A stretch of 64,000 nt of DNA from Fictibacillus arsenicus (GCF_001642935.1 NZ_CP016761.1:2852001-2916000), one strand, 5' to 3'. Counted from the first letter of the stretch, positions 53,575 to 62,047 are shown. Notes: a model not told the origin generated them from the sequence alone. A program made the numbers and translations.

Positions 53575-53763
53575 TTAGCTTATATGATCCTCTCTTCCTA
53601 AAAGCTGAGCATTTTTCCACTCTGATTCTAATTCTGTTAATGTGAATTCTGTTAAGTGTCTATGATCTTCATAGCCATATAGCCCTTTATGAATAAGATG
53701 CTGAATCAAACGCTGTTTTCTTCCTTCTACAGCTCTTCTCAACTGCCCTTTATTATGATTCAT
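53575..53763 (-). CDS. fbpA: Fur-regulated basic protein FbpA-like
   Basis: The 62-residue basic protein QLRRAVEGRKQRLIQHLIHK and HLTEFTLTELESEWKNA fits the Fur_reg_FbpA family, small proteins that in B. subtilis help the iron-sparing RNA FsrA. SD AAAGGAG. No Fur box is evident by eye upstream, so iron control here is unproven. Confidence 0.78.
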   Translation of the reverse strand: MNHNKGQLRRAVEGRKQRLIQHLIHKGLYGYEDHRHLTEFTLTELESEWKNAQLLGREDHIS

Positions 53764-53823
53764 TCCTCAATCTCCTTTTTTTTAACCATTTTAACCATCT
53801 TAAGGAAGATTCAAGCATTCAGG

Positions 53824-53859
53824 AAAATAAAAAAGTCCCTTCCATGAGAAAGGAACTTC
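53824..53859 (-). terminator. Terminator of the hidden 54-residue gene
   Basis: On the minus strand AAGTTCCTTTC / GAAGGGACTT followed by TTTTTATTTTC, about 15 bases after the stop codon of the gene at 53873. Confidence 0.85.
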
Positions 53860-53872
53860 AAAAGTACTTCGT

Positions 53873-54037
53873 TTAATGTAAGACAGATTTACTCCATTGT
53901 TCATAAACAGAGTTAGGCGCATTCCAGCAAAGCCATGAAACCATTGTTTTTACTCCGTGCTGGCTCACTTCCCAGTATTCCCAGCGTCTTTTGGAGAGAT
54001 TCTGATAAATTCCTGTTTCATTAACCCAACCATCCAC
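53873..54037 (-). CDS. Tryptophan-rich 54-residue protein (short gene, GTG start)
   Basis: A frame of 54 codons starts at GTG, eight bases after a perfect AGGAGG, and ends before a strong terminator. The product VDGWVNETGIYQNLSKRRWE, then YWEVSQHGVKTMVSWLCWNA, has seven Trp and a compact look. No membrane segment. Not recognised. The gene is shorter than usual cutoffs and may be missed by standard calls; SD plus terminator make it credible. Confidence 0.75.
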   Translation of the reverse strand: MDGWVNETGIYQNLSKRRWEYWEVSQHGVKTMVSWLCWNAPNSVYEQWSKSVLH

Positions 54038-54200
54038 ATTAAACGCCTCCTATTTATTTGCTTATAAAAACTTCTTTCTAAACTTATGATTTCCTTTTTT
54101 TTACGTTTGCAAAACTCCGACAAAAGGTAACATAATACTACAAATTCTATAAGTTATTCTACTGATATCATGCTCATGTCATACATAATAGGAGAAAAAA

Positions 54201-54776
54201 ATGGATTTATGGAATCTGCCAACATTAGACCTGGCAAAAAAACTTCTTGGTATGGAACTTATTCATAAAAATCGAGATGGTTTAACTTCTGGCATAATTG
54301 TCGAAACAGAAGCTTATTTAGGCCCTGAAGACCGGGCAGCCCATTCTTTTGGAAACCGGAGAACCCTAAGAACTGAAGTCATGTACCATGAAGCGGGAAC
54401 AATTTATACCTATTTCATATATGGCATGCATGTTTGCTTCAATATTGTGTCCGGTCCGGCAGATAAACCCGAAGCGATCTTAATTAGAGCTATTCAGCCT
54501 GTCAAAGGAATAGAAATCATGAAAGAAAGGAGAGGCAGGATAAAAAAAGAGGTTCTGCTCACAAATGGTCCTGGCAAGCTTTCAAAAAGTATGGGGTTTT
54601 CACTGGAGCATTCTGGTCAAAAAATGAATACGTGCGGAATAAGTATTAAAGAAAAAATTAAAATCGAGCCACATGATATAGCGTCCGGACCAAGGATAGG
54701 CATTCAATATGCGGAAGAAGCCGTATATTTCCCCTATCGTTTTTGGATAAAAAACAACCCTTACGTATCGCGTTAA
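54201..54776 (+). CDS. mpg: 3-methyladenine DNA glycosylase (Mpg/AAG family)
   Basis: The 191-residue glycosylase removes alkylated purines from DNA. Family motifs: IIVETEAYLGPEDRAAHS (catalytic Glu in VETEAY), YGMHVCFNIV and GPGKLSKSMG. Same group as B. subtilis YxlJ. SD TAGGAG precedes ATG. Its stop lies within a hairpin shared with the convergent gene. Confidence 0.94.
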   Translation: MDLWNLPTLDLAKKLLGMELIHKNRDGLTSGIIVETEAYLGPEDRAAHSFGNRRTLRTEVMYHEAGTIYTYFIYGMHVCFNIVSGPADKPEAILIRAIQPVKGIEIMKERRGRIKKEVLLTNGPGKLSKSMGFSLEHSGQKMNTCGISIKEKIKIEPHDIASGPRIGIQYAEEAVYFPYRFWIKNNPYVSR

Positions 54777-54792
54777 TACGTAGGGTTGCTTT
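54758..54792. terminator. Shared terminator overlapping two stop codons
   Basis: AACCCTTACGTAT / ATACGTAGGGTT spans the ends of mpg and the convergent membrane gene; T-rich bases follow on the plus strand (GCTTTC) and the minus strand (GTTTTTTATCC). Confidence 0.7.
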
Positions 54793-55456
54793 CATTGATA
54801 GATACAGCCGCATCATCCTGAATTAAGTCAACAGCTGCAGTCCTGTTCGTCTCTTGCATCCAGGCAAGATGGTAATAGGTCTGCTTTTTCATGGAAACAT
54901 ATTTTGATTGCATGATAAAAAGCCATGTAAGTAAGAATAAGACAGTTTTCAAAACACTTTCTCCCGTAAAACTTACAGAATTGATAGGGAGTACATTTGC
55001 TGCAATGCTCGAGAATAATCCTGTTAGAAGTGCTGCCAATAAAAATAAAGGCTGATTATTTCTTAGGAATCTCATTCGCTGCTGCAAGTTATTTTGAATA
55101 AATAGTCTCTCTTGTAAATTAAACTGTAAGTATCGGCTTTTGGCAGCTTTCGCATTTGCTACTAGCCCTTTAGATCGGTCTGTTTGCCAAAGGGTCTTAA
55201 TAAAGAGGCTAAATTCAATATCACGGGCAGGCTCCCTGACCATCTTACGGTGAATGAAATTATGCGCCTGATAAAAAGTAATAGCTTTATTTAATAACTC
55301 CATGATTACGCAGCCTGTCAGTACAGTTAAAGCAAACACGAACCAAAAAGAATTCATGCCGCTTTCCATTAACTCAACAACGGGATTAATAACGGTTTGC
55401 AGCTGCACCCAAATAACTTTTCCAGCAAGTATTATTAATTCAAGCCATTTTTCCAA
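54773..55456 (-). CDS. Multi-span membrane protein of unknown function
   Basis: A protein of 227 residues with about four membrane helices: near 7-25, 35-60 (FWFVFALTVLTGCVIMELL), 135-160 (PLFLLAALLTGLFSSIAANV) and 170-190 (TVLFLLTWLFIMQSKYV). A soluble basic loop lies between them. TTG at 55456 is eight bases after CGGAG; the GTG at 55465 is too close. The end overlaps mpg by four bases, convergent. Not recognised. Confidence 0.75.
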   Translation of the reverse strand: MEKWLELIILAGKVIWVQLQTVINPVVELMESGMNSFWFVFALTVLTGCVIMELLNKAITFYQAHNFIHRKMVREPARDIEFSLFIKTLWQTDRSKGLVANAKAAKSRYLQFNLQERLFIQNNLQQRMRFLRNNQPLFLLAALLTGLFSSIAANVLPINSVSFTGESVLKTVLFLLTWLFIMQSKYVSMKKQTYYHLAWMQETNRTAAVDLIQDDAAVSINESNPTY

Positions 55457-55564
55457 AAATATCACTCCGAAACATCATTATGTATTTATCTATTTTAACA
55501 TGAAGTTCCGTTTATGCTTACATTTATTTACTCATTTTTACTAAACTAGGGATTTTGGCATAAA

Positions 55565-55596
55565 CAAAAGCCGCAGGAAATTCCTGCGGCTTTTAA
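55565..55596. terminator. Terminator of the symporter gene
   Basis: AAAAGCCGCAGGAA / TTCCTGCGGCTTTT, a perfect 14-bp stem, ten bases after the stop codon. Confidence 0.92.
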
Positions 55597-55605
55597 TTAC
55601 TTTTA

Positions 55606-56841
55606 TTAAGCAGTTGCTTCTTCTTTTCTTTCCCCAACATGCTTATCTTCACCTTTGTCAACGATAACTGCACAAGCAGCATCCCCAGTGATATTAACCG
55701 CTGTTCTAAGCATATCCAATAGACGGTCTACTCCTAGAATCAATGCGATACCTTCTACTGGCAATCCTACAGAGTTTAATACCATCGCTAACATGATAAG
55801 CCCAACTCCAGGAACTCCTGCTGTACCGATACTAGCCAATACTGCAGTTAAGATAACCGTAAGCATAGCACCAATACTTAAGTTCACATCATACACTTGT
55901 GCGATAAAGATTGTCGCAACCCCTTGCATAATAGCTGTTCCATCCATATTAATAGTAGCACCGAGTGGCTGAACAAAACCGCTTACAGACTTACGAACTC
56001 CAAGGTTTTCTTGTGCTGTTTTCATTGAGATAGGCAGGGTAGCATTAGAACTTGATGTACTGAATGCTACAGACATTGCAGGTGCGAAGCCTTTAAAGAA
56101 CTTAACAGGATTCATTTTACCTAAGAATGCAACAGATCCACCATAAGTGACAACGGAATGAATCGCTAATGCTGCAATTACGATAGTCATGTAGAGACCC
56201 ATCGCTTTAACCGCATCCATACCCTGGCTTCCAATTGCTGAAGCAATTAAAGCAAAAGCACCGTATGGAGCGAACTTCATAACAAGGTTAACAAGGTACA
56301 TCATTATATCATTACCTTGTTCAATTAAATCCATAATACCCTTTGTTTTGCTTCCCAGCATCGTTAAAGCGAATCCTACAAATACTGAGAATGCAATGAT
56401 TTGAAGCATGTTCCCGTCAGCCATAGCCTGAACAGGGTTAGTAGGAATAATTCCTAACAAAGTATCTGTTACAGCTGGAGCTTCTTGAGCTTCAAATTTA
56501 GCTCCTTCGGTTTCAAAGTCACCTACGCCAGGTTTAAAAATGAGTGCTAAAGCCATTGCAATAATGATGGCGATTGTTGTAGTAGCAAGGAAGAAACCGA
56601 TTGTTTTCGCACCGATACGTCCTAATTTTTTAGGATCACCCAATCCTGCGGTACCTAGTACGATTGAGAAGAACACAATTGGTACAACCAGCATTTTAAT
56701 AAGGTTTAAGAATAATGTTCCCACTGGTTTCAATACATACTTATCGAGTGTGGCGAAAGCATCTGGCAAGGCTAAGTTAAGAATAAGTCCCGCAACAACC
56801 CCAAGTGCCAATGCAATCAAGATTTTTGTTGATAACTTCAT
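55606..56841 (-). CDS. gltP: Glutamate/aspartate:H+(Na+) symporter (DAACS family)
   Basis: The 411-residue dicarboxylate/amino acid:cation symporter imports glutamate or aspartate. Family motifs: FSTSSSNATLP (serine-rich re-entrant loop), NMDGTAIMQG (the NMDGT cation/substrate site) and GIPGAG-like GTAGVPGVGL. gltP versus gltT cannot be separated by eye. SD AAAGGGGG precedes ATG. The gene is preceded by a c-di-AMP riboswitch, so uptake should fall when c-di-AMP is high. Confidence 0.92.
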   Translation of the reverse strand: MKLSTKILIALALGVVAGLILNLALPDAFATLDKYVLKPVGTLFLNLIKMLVVPIVFFSIVLGTAGLGDPKKLGRIGAKTIGFFLATTTIAIIIAMALALIFKPGVGDFETEGAKFEAQEAPAVTDTLLGIIPTNPVQAMADGNMLQIIAFSVFVGFALTMLGSKTKGIMDLIEQGNDIMMYLVNLVMKFAPYGAFALIASAIGSQGMDAVKAMGLYMTIVIAALAIHSVVTYGGSVAFLGKMNPVKFFKGFAPAMSVAFSTSSSNATLPISMKTAQENLGVRKSVSGFVQPLGATINMDGTAIMQGVATIFIAQVYDVNLSIGAMLTVILTAVLASIGTAGVPGVGLIMLAMVLNSVGLPVEGIALILGVDRLLDMLRTAVNITGDAACAVIVDKGEDKHVGERKEEATA

Positions 56842-56932
56842 AAACGCATCCCCCTTTATTAGAAAATTCTTACTATTGTTACTATAGTATGAGGAGTGTG
56901 TCCTAATACATGCCTAAATTTTTGTTTGCATA

Positions 56933-57135
56933 TAAAAACCCACGAAAACTAGAGAGGAATTTTCCGTGGGGTACACTGCAACACATAGACTTAGCCCATG
57001 TATATAAGCTCTCTCTCCAAAAACGCTTACGAGGTTAGCTGTCGGATTAGGGAATTGAGAGTTATCCCTTCTGCTTTTAACAAATTCATCCCAGGCATAG
57101 TGCCAAAGTTGTGGTTCCCCCGCTTCTTTTAAGTT
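56933..57135 (-). promoter_or_regulatory. ydaO/yuaA-type c-di-AMP riboswitch
   Basis: On the minus strand the conserved blocks appear in order: GAAGCGGGGGAACCACAACT, GCCTGGGATGAATTTGTTAA, GCAGAAGGGATAACTCTC and CCTAATCCGACAGCTAACCT followed by CGTAAGCG. A terminator CCCACGGAAAA / TTTTCGTGGG plus TTTTTA lies at 56933-56970, just before the symporter gene. c-di-AMP binding favours termination. Confidence 0.95.
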
Positions 57136-57180
57136 CAGAATAGAACAAAAGAATTCAGCGAATCATATTAACATGTTTTA

Positions 57181-57210
57181 ATCTTATCAACATACATAAA
57201 AATTTGTCAA
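57181..57210 (-). promoter_or_regulatory. Promoter of the riboswitch-symporter transcript
   Basis: TTGACA and TAAGAT on the minus strand, spacer 18 bases, about 45 bases before the aptamer. Confidence 0.7.
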
Positions 57211-57346
57211 GATTTCTGAACATGCATATTTATTCCATCTAAATGTTTCATCATGAAGGTTTTTCCAAATCTTCTTTTCTACCCCATAAGCATGAACAAA
57301 TAAGCGAATTATGTAAAAGGTTCTATTTTTCAGGGAGGTATTGTAA

Positions 57347-57541
57347 ATGAAGATCGTATTTTATGAAAAAGGTGATTTAAGCATTATCGTGGGTGCTTCT
57401 AAATTAAAAGGTGAATTAACGATTGAGCAGATAAAAAATGAAAGTGAAAAAAAGGCTAAAGAACTTGGTGAGTTATTAGGCCGTGAAATTGGATTCCTAA
57501 TTGACATGAACGGCAAATTAGATACTCAATTTAAAAAATAG
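57347..57541 (+). CDS. Small soluble protein of unknown function
   Basis: A 64-residue protein: MKIVFYEKGDLSIIVGASKL then IEQIKNESEKKAKELGELLG. It is mixed strand and charged helix. SD GGGAGG ten bases before ATG and a strong terminator after it show it is a real gene. No family recognised. Confidence 0.78.
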   Translation: MKIVFYEKGDLSIIVGASKLKGELTIEQIKNESEKKAKELGELLGREIGFLIDMNGKLDTQFKK

Positions 57542-57546
57542 CATGA

Positions 57547-57576
57547 AGAAAGCTGACCAAATTGGTCAGCTTTTTC
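57547..57576. terminator. Bidirectional terminator
   Basis: AAAGCTGACCAA / TTGGTCAGCTTT with T-run on the plus strand and TTCTTCATGC on the minus strand, between the small gene and the convergent SGNH hydrolase gene. Confidence 0.88.
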
Positions 57577-58302
57577 TTATGGCTTCCACTGATTATAAAC
57601 CCAATTCCCCATCTTATAATAACCTCTTCGGTTCGGATGTAAAGAATCTGCAAAATACATGTCTTTCTCAATATTTTCATAAAGTTCATACGTAGAAATG
57701 TATTTCGTTAATGTGCTTTCTTTGCTTGCTTCAATAATTGCTTCATTCCACGAACGTATACTTTCAGGAGCTTTAGTATCATATTCCTCGCCAAAATATG
57801 GATTATACAAACCTAGAACATATACTTGTGCAAAGGAGTTGTTTTCCCTAATGACTGCAAGTGTTTTACTCAAATTATTGCGCAGCTTTTCCTTTCCAAG
57901 TAAGAGCGGCTGCTGCGGAAGCTGACGGAAGTTCCAGCCAGCAGCATGCCTAAAATCATTTGTCCCTATAAATACAAACACATATTCAGCCTGCTTGAGG
58001 GCTTTTATTACGACGCCATTGTCCAATTGACGTAAAAGCTGGTCTGATCGTTGTCCGCTAATTCCGAAATTATTTACAATTACATTTCTGCCGGTTTGCT
58101 TCTGGATGTTTTGACGTACAACGCCAATATATCCGGTCTTTGAAGGGTCCCCTACGCCATACGTTAACGAATCACCAAGTGCGACTATTTTTATTGTCTT
58201 TATCTTATTAGAACCTTCTGTTTTTCCTGCTTGAAAAATAGCAAATAAAAGGATGGCAAGTATTGCTCCTCCAATTAGCCACTTTTTTGATACTTTCCTC
58301 AC
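57577..58302 (-). CDS. SGNH/GDSL hydrolase (YpmR-like)
   Basis: The 241-residue esterase has a membrane anchor (KKWLIGGAILAILLFAIF), block I ALGDSLTYGVG (Ser45), block III FIGTNDF and block V DSLHPNRRGY (Asp, His). It acts on the outer face of the membrane on an ester, perhaps of lipids or wall glycans; exact substrate unknown. Start GTG after GAGG at seven bases. Similar in layout to B. subtilis YpmR. Confidence 0.9.
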   Translation of the reverse strand: MRKVSKKWLIGGAILAILLFAIFQAGKTEGSNKIKTIKIVALGDSLTYGVGDPSKTGYIGVVRQNIQKQTGRNVIVNNFGISGQRSDQLLRQLDNGVVIKALKQAEYVFVFIGTNDFRHAAGWNFRQLPQQPLLLGKEKLRNNLSKTLAVIRENNSFAQVYVLGLYNPYFGEEYDTKAPESIRSWNEAIIEASKESTLTKYISTYELYENIEKDMYFADSLHPNRRGYYKMGNWVYNQWKP

Positions 58303-58376
58303 ATTGCGTCCTCAATTCTAATTATTGTTTTATTACTTTTTACCATAATGGAGGAAAATATCAAGTAATGAATGTG

Positions 58377-58535
58377 CTACTTAAGACGATAATCTTCTGA
58401 AGTTTGCGGTGCATCTTCCCAAAGGTGATCTTTATCATAGTGATAGGTGTCCTTTTTCACAAATGAATGTATGAGCAATGCCACTCCTCCGCATAATAGT
58501 CCTGCCGGTAATAGAGCAATAAGAAAGCCTGTCAT
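58377..58535 (-). CDS. Small single-helix membrane protein (short gene)
   Basis: A 52-codon frame: MTGFLIALLPAGLLCGGVAL then IHSFVKKDTYHYDKDHLWED, i.e. one membrane helix and a charged cytosolic tail. SD GGAGGGG ends five bases before the ATG. It is too short for common cutoffs but looks real. It lies 74 bp upstream of the SGNH hydrolase gene, same strand. Not recognised. Confidence 0.72.
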   Translation of the reverse strand: MTGFLIALLPAGLLCGGVALLIHSFVKKDTYHYDKDHLWEDAPQTSEDYRLK

Positions 58536-58661
58536 CTACATCCCCTCCTGTACAAAACTATATGTGAAGCATCGATTTTTTATGAAAAGGGGAAATTGAA
58601 TCATTACATATAGATTTTTTAGGGTATAAGAGGATAGAAAGTATAAGTCGGAGGTGCCTTC

Positions 58662-59363
58662 GTGGGTTTTTTGTTTACTTTACTTTATTTTGCAATTATT
58701 GCAGTCGTTATTGAAATCAATGTTCTTTTATTTACACTTACAGGATTAAAAAAAGAAATTGCCCGTTTTCAGGTTATCTCTATGTTTACTGCTACAGGAT
58801 TTACTACGGGAGAATCAGAATTAATTTTAGAACATCCAATCAGAAGAAGACTGAGCACTTTTCTTATACTCTTTGGTGTTTTCTCTCTTGCTGTAGTCAT
58901 TTCTGCGATAAGCAATATATTATCTGATGAGTTTCGCTCTATTGAACTTGGGATGATTACATTGGCACTTATAGGACTCTACCTCATTCTGAGTATGCCG
59001 AAGTTTAAACGCTATCTGGAGAAATCGTTTGAAGGACATCTTGAAAAACAATACAATTTAGCTGATCTGCCTTTGCGTGATGTTATGTATTTTGATGAAG
59101 ATGACGTCGTTATTGAACTGCCTATCCACAAAAACTCATCAGTAATCGGCAAGAAATTAAAAGACGTTATTGAAATAGAAGATGATATGCTGGTGCTATT
59201 TATTAAACGCGGTGATGTTACATTAAGGAAGGACAGCTATACTACTGAAATACAAGAAGGAGATATGATATTCCTATACGGCAATCAAGACTCCCTTACA
59301 AAAAGGTTTAAAAAAGAAATGGAAGAACTAAAGGAAAAAACAGAAAAAGAAAAGAAAGTGTAA
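58662..59363 (+). CDS. Membrane protein with RCK_C (TrkA-C) domain
   Basis: A 233-residue protein with three membrane helices (about 4-28, 62-84, 93-112), the motif FQVISMFTATGFTTGESELI, and a C-terminal RCK_C domain (about 145-215: VIELPIHKNSSVIGKKLKDV, GDVTLRKDSYTTEIQEGDMI). RCK_C domains bind c-di-AMP in KtrA/KtrC and CpaA, so it may sense that nucleotide or control ion flow; this is inference. GTG start seven bases after GGAGG. Confidence 0.85.
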   Translation: MGFLFTLLYFAIIAVVIEINVLLFTLTGLKKEIARFQVISMFTATGFTTGESELILEHPIRRRLSTFLILFGVFSLAVVISAISNILSDEFRSIELGMITLALIGLYLILSMPKFKRYLEKSFEGHLEKQYNLADLPLRDVMYFDEDDVVIELPIHKNSSVIGKKLKDVIEIEDDMLVLFIKRGDVTLRKDSYTTEIQEGDMIFLYGNQDSLTKRFKKEMEELKEKTEKEKKV

Positions 59364-59394
59364 AAAAGGAGCTTTGTAATAAGCCCCTTTTTTC
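59362..59394. terminator. Bidirectional terminator
   Basis: AAAAAAGGAGCTT / AAGCCCCTTTTTT between the RCK_C gene and the convergent GGDEF-EAL gene. Confidence 0.8.
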
Positions 59395-59395
59395 A

Positions 59396-62047
59396 TTAAA
59401 CCGTAATAGGTTTGATTGCTTTTACCTTAGTCATATGATTGATAATCAACAACTCAATTTTTTCAGCTTCCATCGGCCGGCACGTATAAAATCCTTGTAT
59501 TTCATTGCAGTTCTTCTCTTTTAAGTAATTATATTGTTCTTCTGTTTCAACGCCTTCAGCCACAACGTTCATTTTTAATGAGTGAGCTAAAGTGATGATG
59601 GCAGTAGCAATGGCAGAATCATCTGTTTCTGTTCCAATTCCTCTTATAAATGATTGATCGATCTTTAATGTATCAATATGGAATTTCTTTAAATACCCCA
59701 TTGAGGAATAACCCGTCCCGAAATCATCCAGCGCAAAATGCACACCCATTTTTTTTAATTGCTCGATGGAGAAAAGTATAGTTTCTTCATACTTCATTAA
59801 TGTACTTTCCGTAATCTCAAGCTCTACGAATTCCGGAGGCAAACCCGTTTCCTTCAGAACAGATTGAATAGATGCTACAAGATCTCTTTGCAAAAATTGC
59901 CTAGCAGATAGATTTATAGCTATTCTAACCGGAGGATATCCATTATCCATCCACTCTTTAGTTTGTCTGCAGGCAGTGCGAATAACCCATGCTCCTATTT
60001 TAGTAATCAGCCCTGTTTCTTCAGCTAAGGGAATGAATTCCCCAGGAGAGATCATCCCCCAGCGAGGATGTTTCCATCGAATTAAGGCTTCCAAAGCAAT
60101 GATAGATGTTCGATCTATAGAAAACCTTGGCTGATAATGAAGCAGCAGTTCATCATTCTCAATGGCTCCGTGCAGTTCATTCTCCATAAGCAGTCTTTCA
60201 TAACTGTTGCTGTCTAGCGCACTTTTATAATATTGATACGTATTTTTACCATCTTCTTTCGCTCGGTACATAGCAAGGTCTGCATTCTTCAGTAAAGCTT
60301 TCGGGTCGTGACCATCTAGGGGGAATATAGAAACACCTATACTCGCTGTAATATGTATCATTTCGTCCTTAATAAAAATAGGTTCCGAAAATATTTCTAG
60401 AAGATTAGTCATTTTCCTCTTAAGCTTCTCTTCGTTTATATCTTCAAGAATGATTGTAAATTCATCACCGCTCATCCGATACACTCTGCCAAAACCTCTA
60501 GTGAACAATTTCAATCTTAAAGAAACTTCTTTTAAGACGAGGTCGCCAAAAGAATGCCCGAGTGAGTCATTAATAAATTTAAAACGATCTAAGTCTAAAA
60601 ACAGGACTCCCAGCTGCTGACTTTTATTTTCAGCGTTCCGTAGGTGACCTTCAAATTCTTCTGTGAATGATCTTCGATTTGGCAAGCCTGTAAGCTGATC
60701 CTGATATGCCATCCTTTTAATAAGTTCTTTGTGTTTATTTCTTTCAGTAATATCTCTTGCCACTACAACAATGTTCTCAATATCACCTGATTCTTTCAGC
60801 ACTGGCATGGCCCTGGCTTCAATCGTAACGTAATGGCCATCTGCATGAAGATAACGAAACTGAACTTCTAACGGCTTTTTATCATTTAAAAGATCTCGAA
60901 ATTTATCAGATACCGCGGGAATATCTTCCGGATGTGTATAGGTCAGAAAAGAGTTACCCAGATTGGCTTCTGCTCCAAAAATAAGCTTATAAGAAGGTGA
61001 CGTATACTTAACCTTTCCGCTCGTATCAAGTGTGACAATTAGGTCTGTAACATTTTCAGTCATCGCTCTGAATTTAGCTTCACTTTTTCGAAGTGCTTCT
61101 TCTTTCTGCTTTTGTTCAATCGCTAATCCTGCGAGATGCGAAAACGCTTCCATTGTTCCCCATTCTTTTTCATCAGGGGAAGAAGGTGCCTTAAAGTAAA
61201 CGGCTAAGATTCCAAGTAGCTGATTGGAAGATGATAGAATCGGATTGCTCCAGCAGGCTCTTACTCCATGCTGCAAAGCCATTCGTTTCTTTTTATCATT
61301 TTTCAATTCCTTCCCTATATCCATTAAAATAACTGACTTGTATGTGAACGCCGCTCTGCCGCAGCTCTCTTCAGCAGAGCTTATTTCAATCTGATGTATA
61401 TCTTGAATGAATGATTCAGACAGATTAGCTGAATAGAAATACTCAAGTCTTTTATCCCGCTCATTAGCCAAATGAATACAAACTTCTGATTGTGGCATAG
61501 CTGCTTCAAAATTTAAAGAAATGGCTTTAAACACATCCTTCAAGCTGCATCCTTTTGCAATCATCTCTAATATTAATTTTTGGCCGATAAGTAAGGATTC
61601 TGCATTTTTTTGTTCTGCATAAAGGATACGATATTGTTCTTCAGATCTTTCTAGTTTTTCTGCGATGCTTTTGGATTCGGTAACGTCTTTAACAGATGCT
61701 AATAAATGTGTGCACTCGCCTTGTTGATTATGTATAGGGGTTAAGCATGTCACGGCAGTTTGCAGTATACCCTTATGGAACGTTTCTGTCTCAAACTGAA
61801 TCGATTCTTCGGAGAATACCGCTTGTTCATAGACCTCTTGCAGTTCTTCAGCTAGTTTCCTATCAAGTACCTCTTCCATAAACTTGCCAATAACATCCCT
61901 CTTGATGCCTGCAAATTTAAGAGCTGAATCATTTGCTGCTGCATATTGAAATCTCTTTCCTTCATCCACTACTTTCATTAAAAACATCATATCGAGAAAT
62001 CCATTAAATAATGTGTTAATCTCTGTTTGATCTTCTATCCGAAACAT
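59396..62047 (-). CDS. PAS-GAF-PAS-GGDEF-EAL cyclic di-GMP protein
   Basis: The 883-residue soluble sensor has an N-terminal PAS domain (about 10-130), a GAF-like domain (about 160-310, with CWSNPILSSSNQLLGILAVY), a second PAS (about 320-440), GGDEF (about 445-605, site RMSGDEF) and EAL (about 615-865). EAL-site residues are intact: ALEALIRW, NLSARQF, ELEITEST, DDFGTGYSSM and AEGVET. It likely makes and breaks c-di-GMP in response to two sensed signals. SD GGGGAG. Second such protein in the window, and c-di-GMP riboswitch lies nearby. Confidence 0.93.
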   Translation of the reverse strand: MFRIEDQTEINTLFNGFLDMMFLMKVVDEGKRFQYAAANDSALKFAGIKRDVIGKFMEEVLDRKLAEELQEVYEQAVFSEESIQFETETFHKGILQTAVTCLTPIHNQQGECTHLLASVKDVTESKSIAEKLERSEEQYRILYAEQKNAESLLIGQKLILEMIAKGCSLKDVFKAISLNFEAAMPQSEVCIHLANERDKRLEYFYSANLSESFIQDIHQIEISSAEESCGRAAFTYKSVILMDIGKELKNDKKKRMALQHGVRACWSNPILSSSNQLLGILAVYFKAPSSPDEKEWGTMEAFSHLAGLAIEQKQKEEALRKSEAKFRAMTENVTDLIVTLDTSGKVKYTSPSYKLIFGAEANLGNSFLTYTHPEDIPAVSDKFRDLLNDKKPLEVQFRYLHADGHYVTIEARAMPVLKESGDIENIVVVARDITERNKHKELIKRMAYQDQLTGLPNRRSFTEEFEGHLRNAENKSQQLGVLFLDLDRFKFINDSLGHSFGDLVLKEVSLRLKLFTRGFGRVYRMSGDEFTIILEDINEEKLKRKMTNLLEIFSEPIFIKDEMIHITASIGVSIFPLDGHDPKALLKNADLAMYRAKEDGKNTYQYYKSALDSNSYERLLMENELHGAIENDELLLHYQPRFSIDRTSIIALEALIRWKHPRWGMISPGEFIPLAEETGLITKIGAWVIRTACRQTKEWMDNGYPPVRIAINLSARQFLQRDLVASIQSVLKETGLPPEFVELEITESTLMKYEETILFSIEQLKKMGVHFALDDFGTGYSSMGYLKKFHIDTLKIDQSFIRGIGTETDDSAIATAIITLAHSLKMNVVAEGVETEEQYNYLKEKNCNEIQGFYTCRPMEAEKIELLIINHMTKVKAIKPITV

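Noticed and set aside
53764-53830. Fur box before fbpA
   Set aside because: No stretch resembles the inverted GATAAT/ATTATC pattern well enough; promoter region is AT-rich but not specific.
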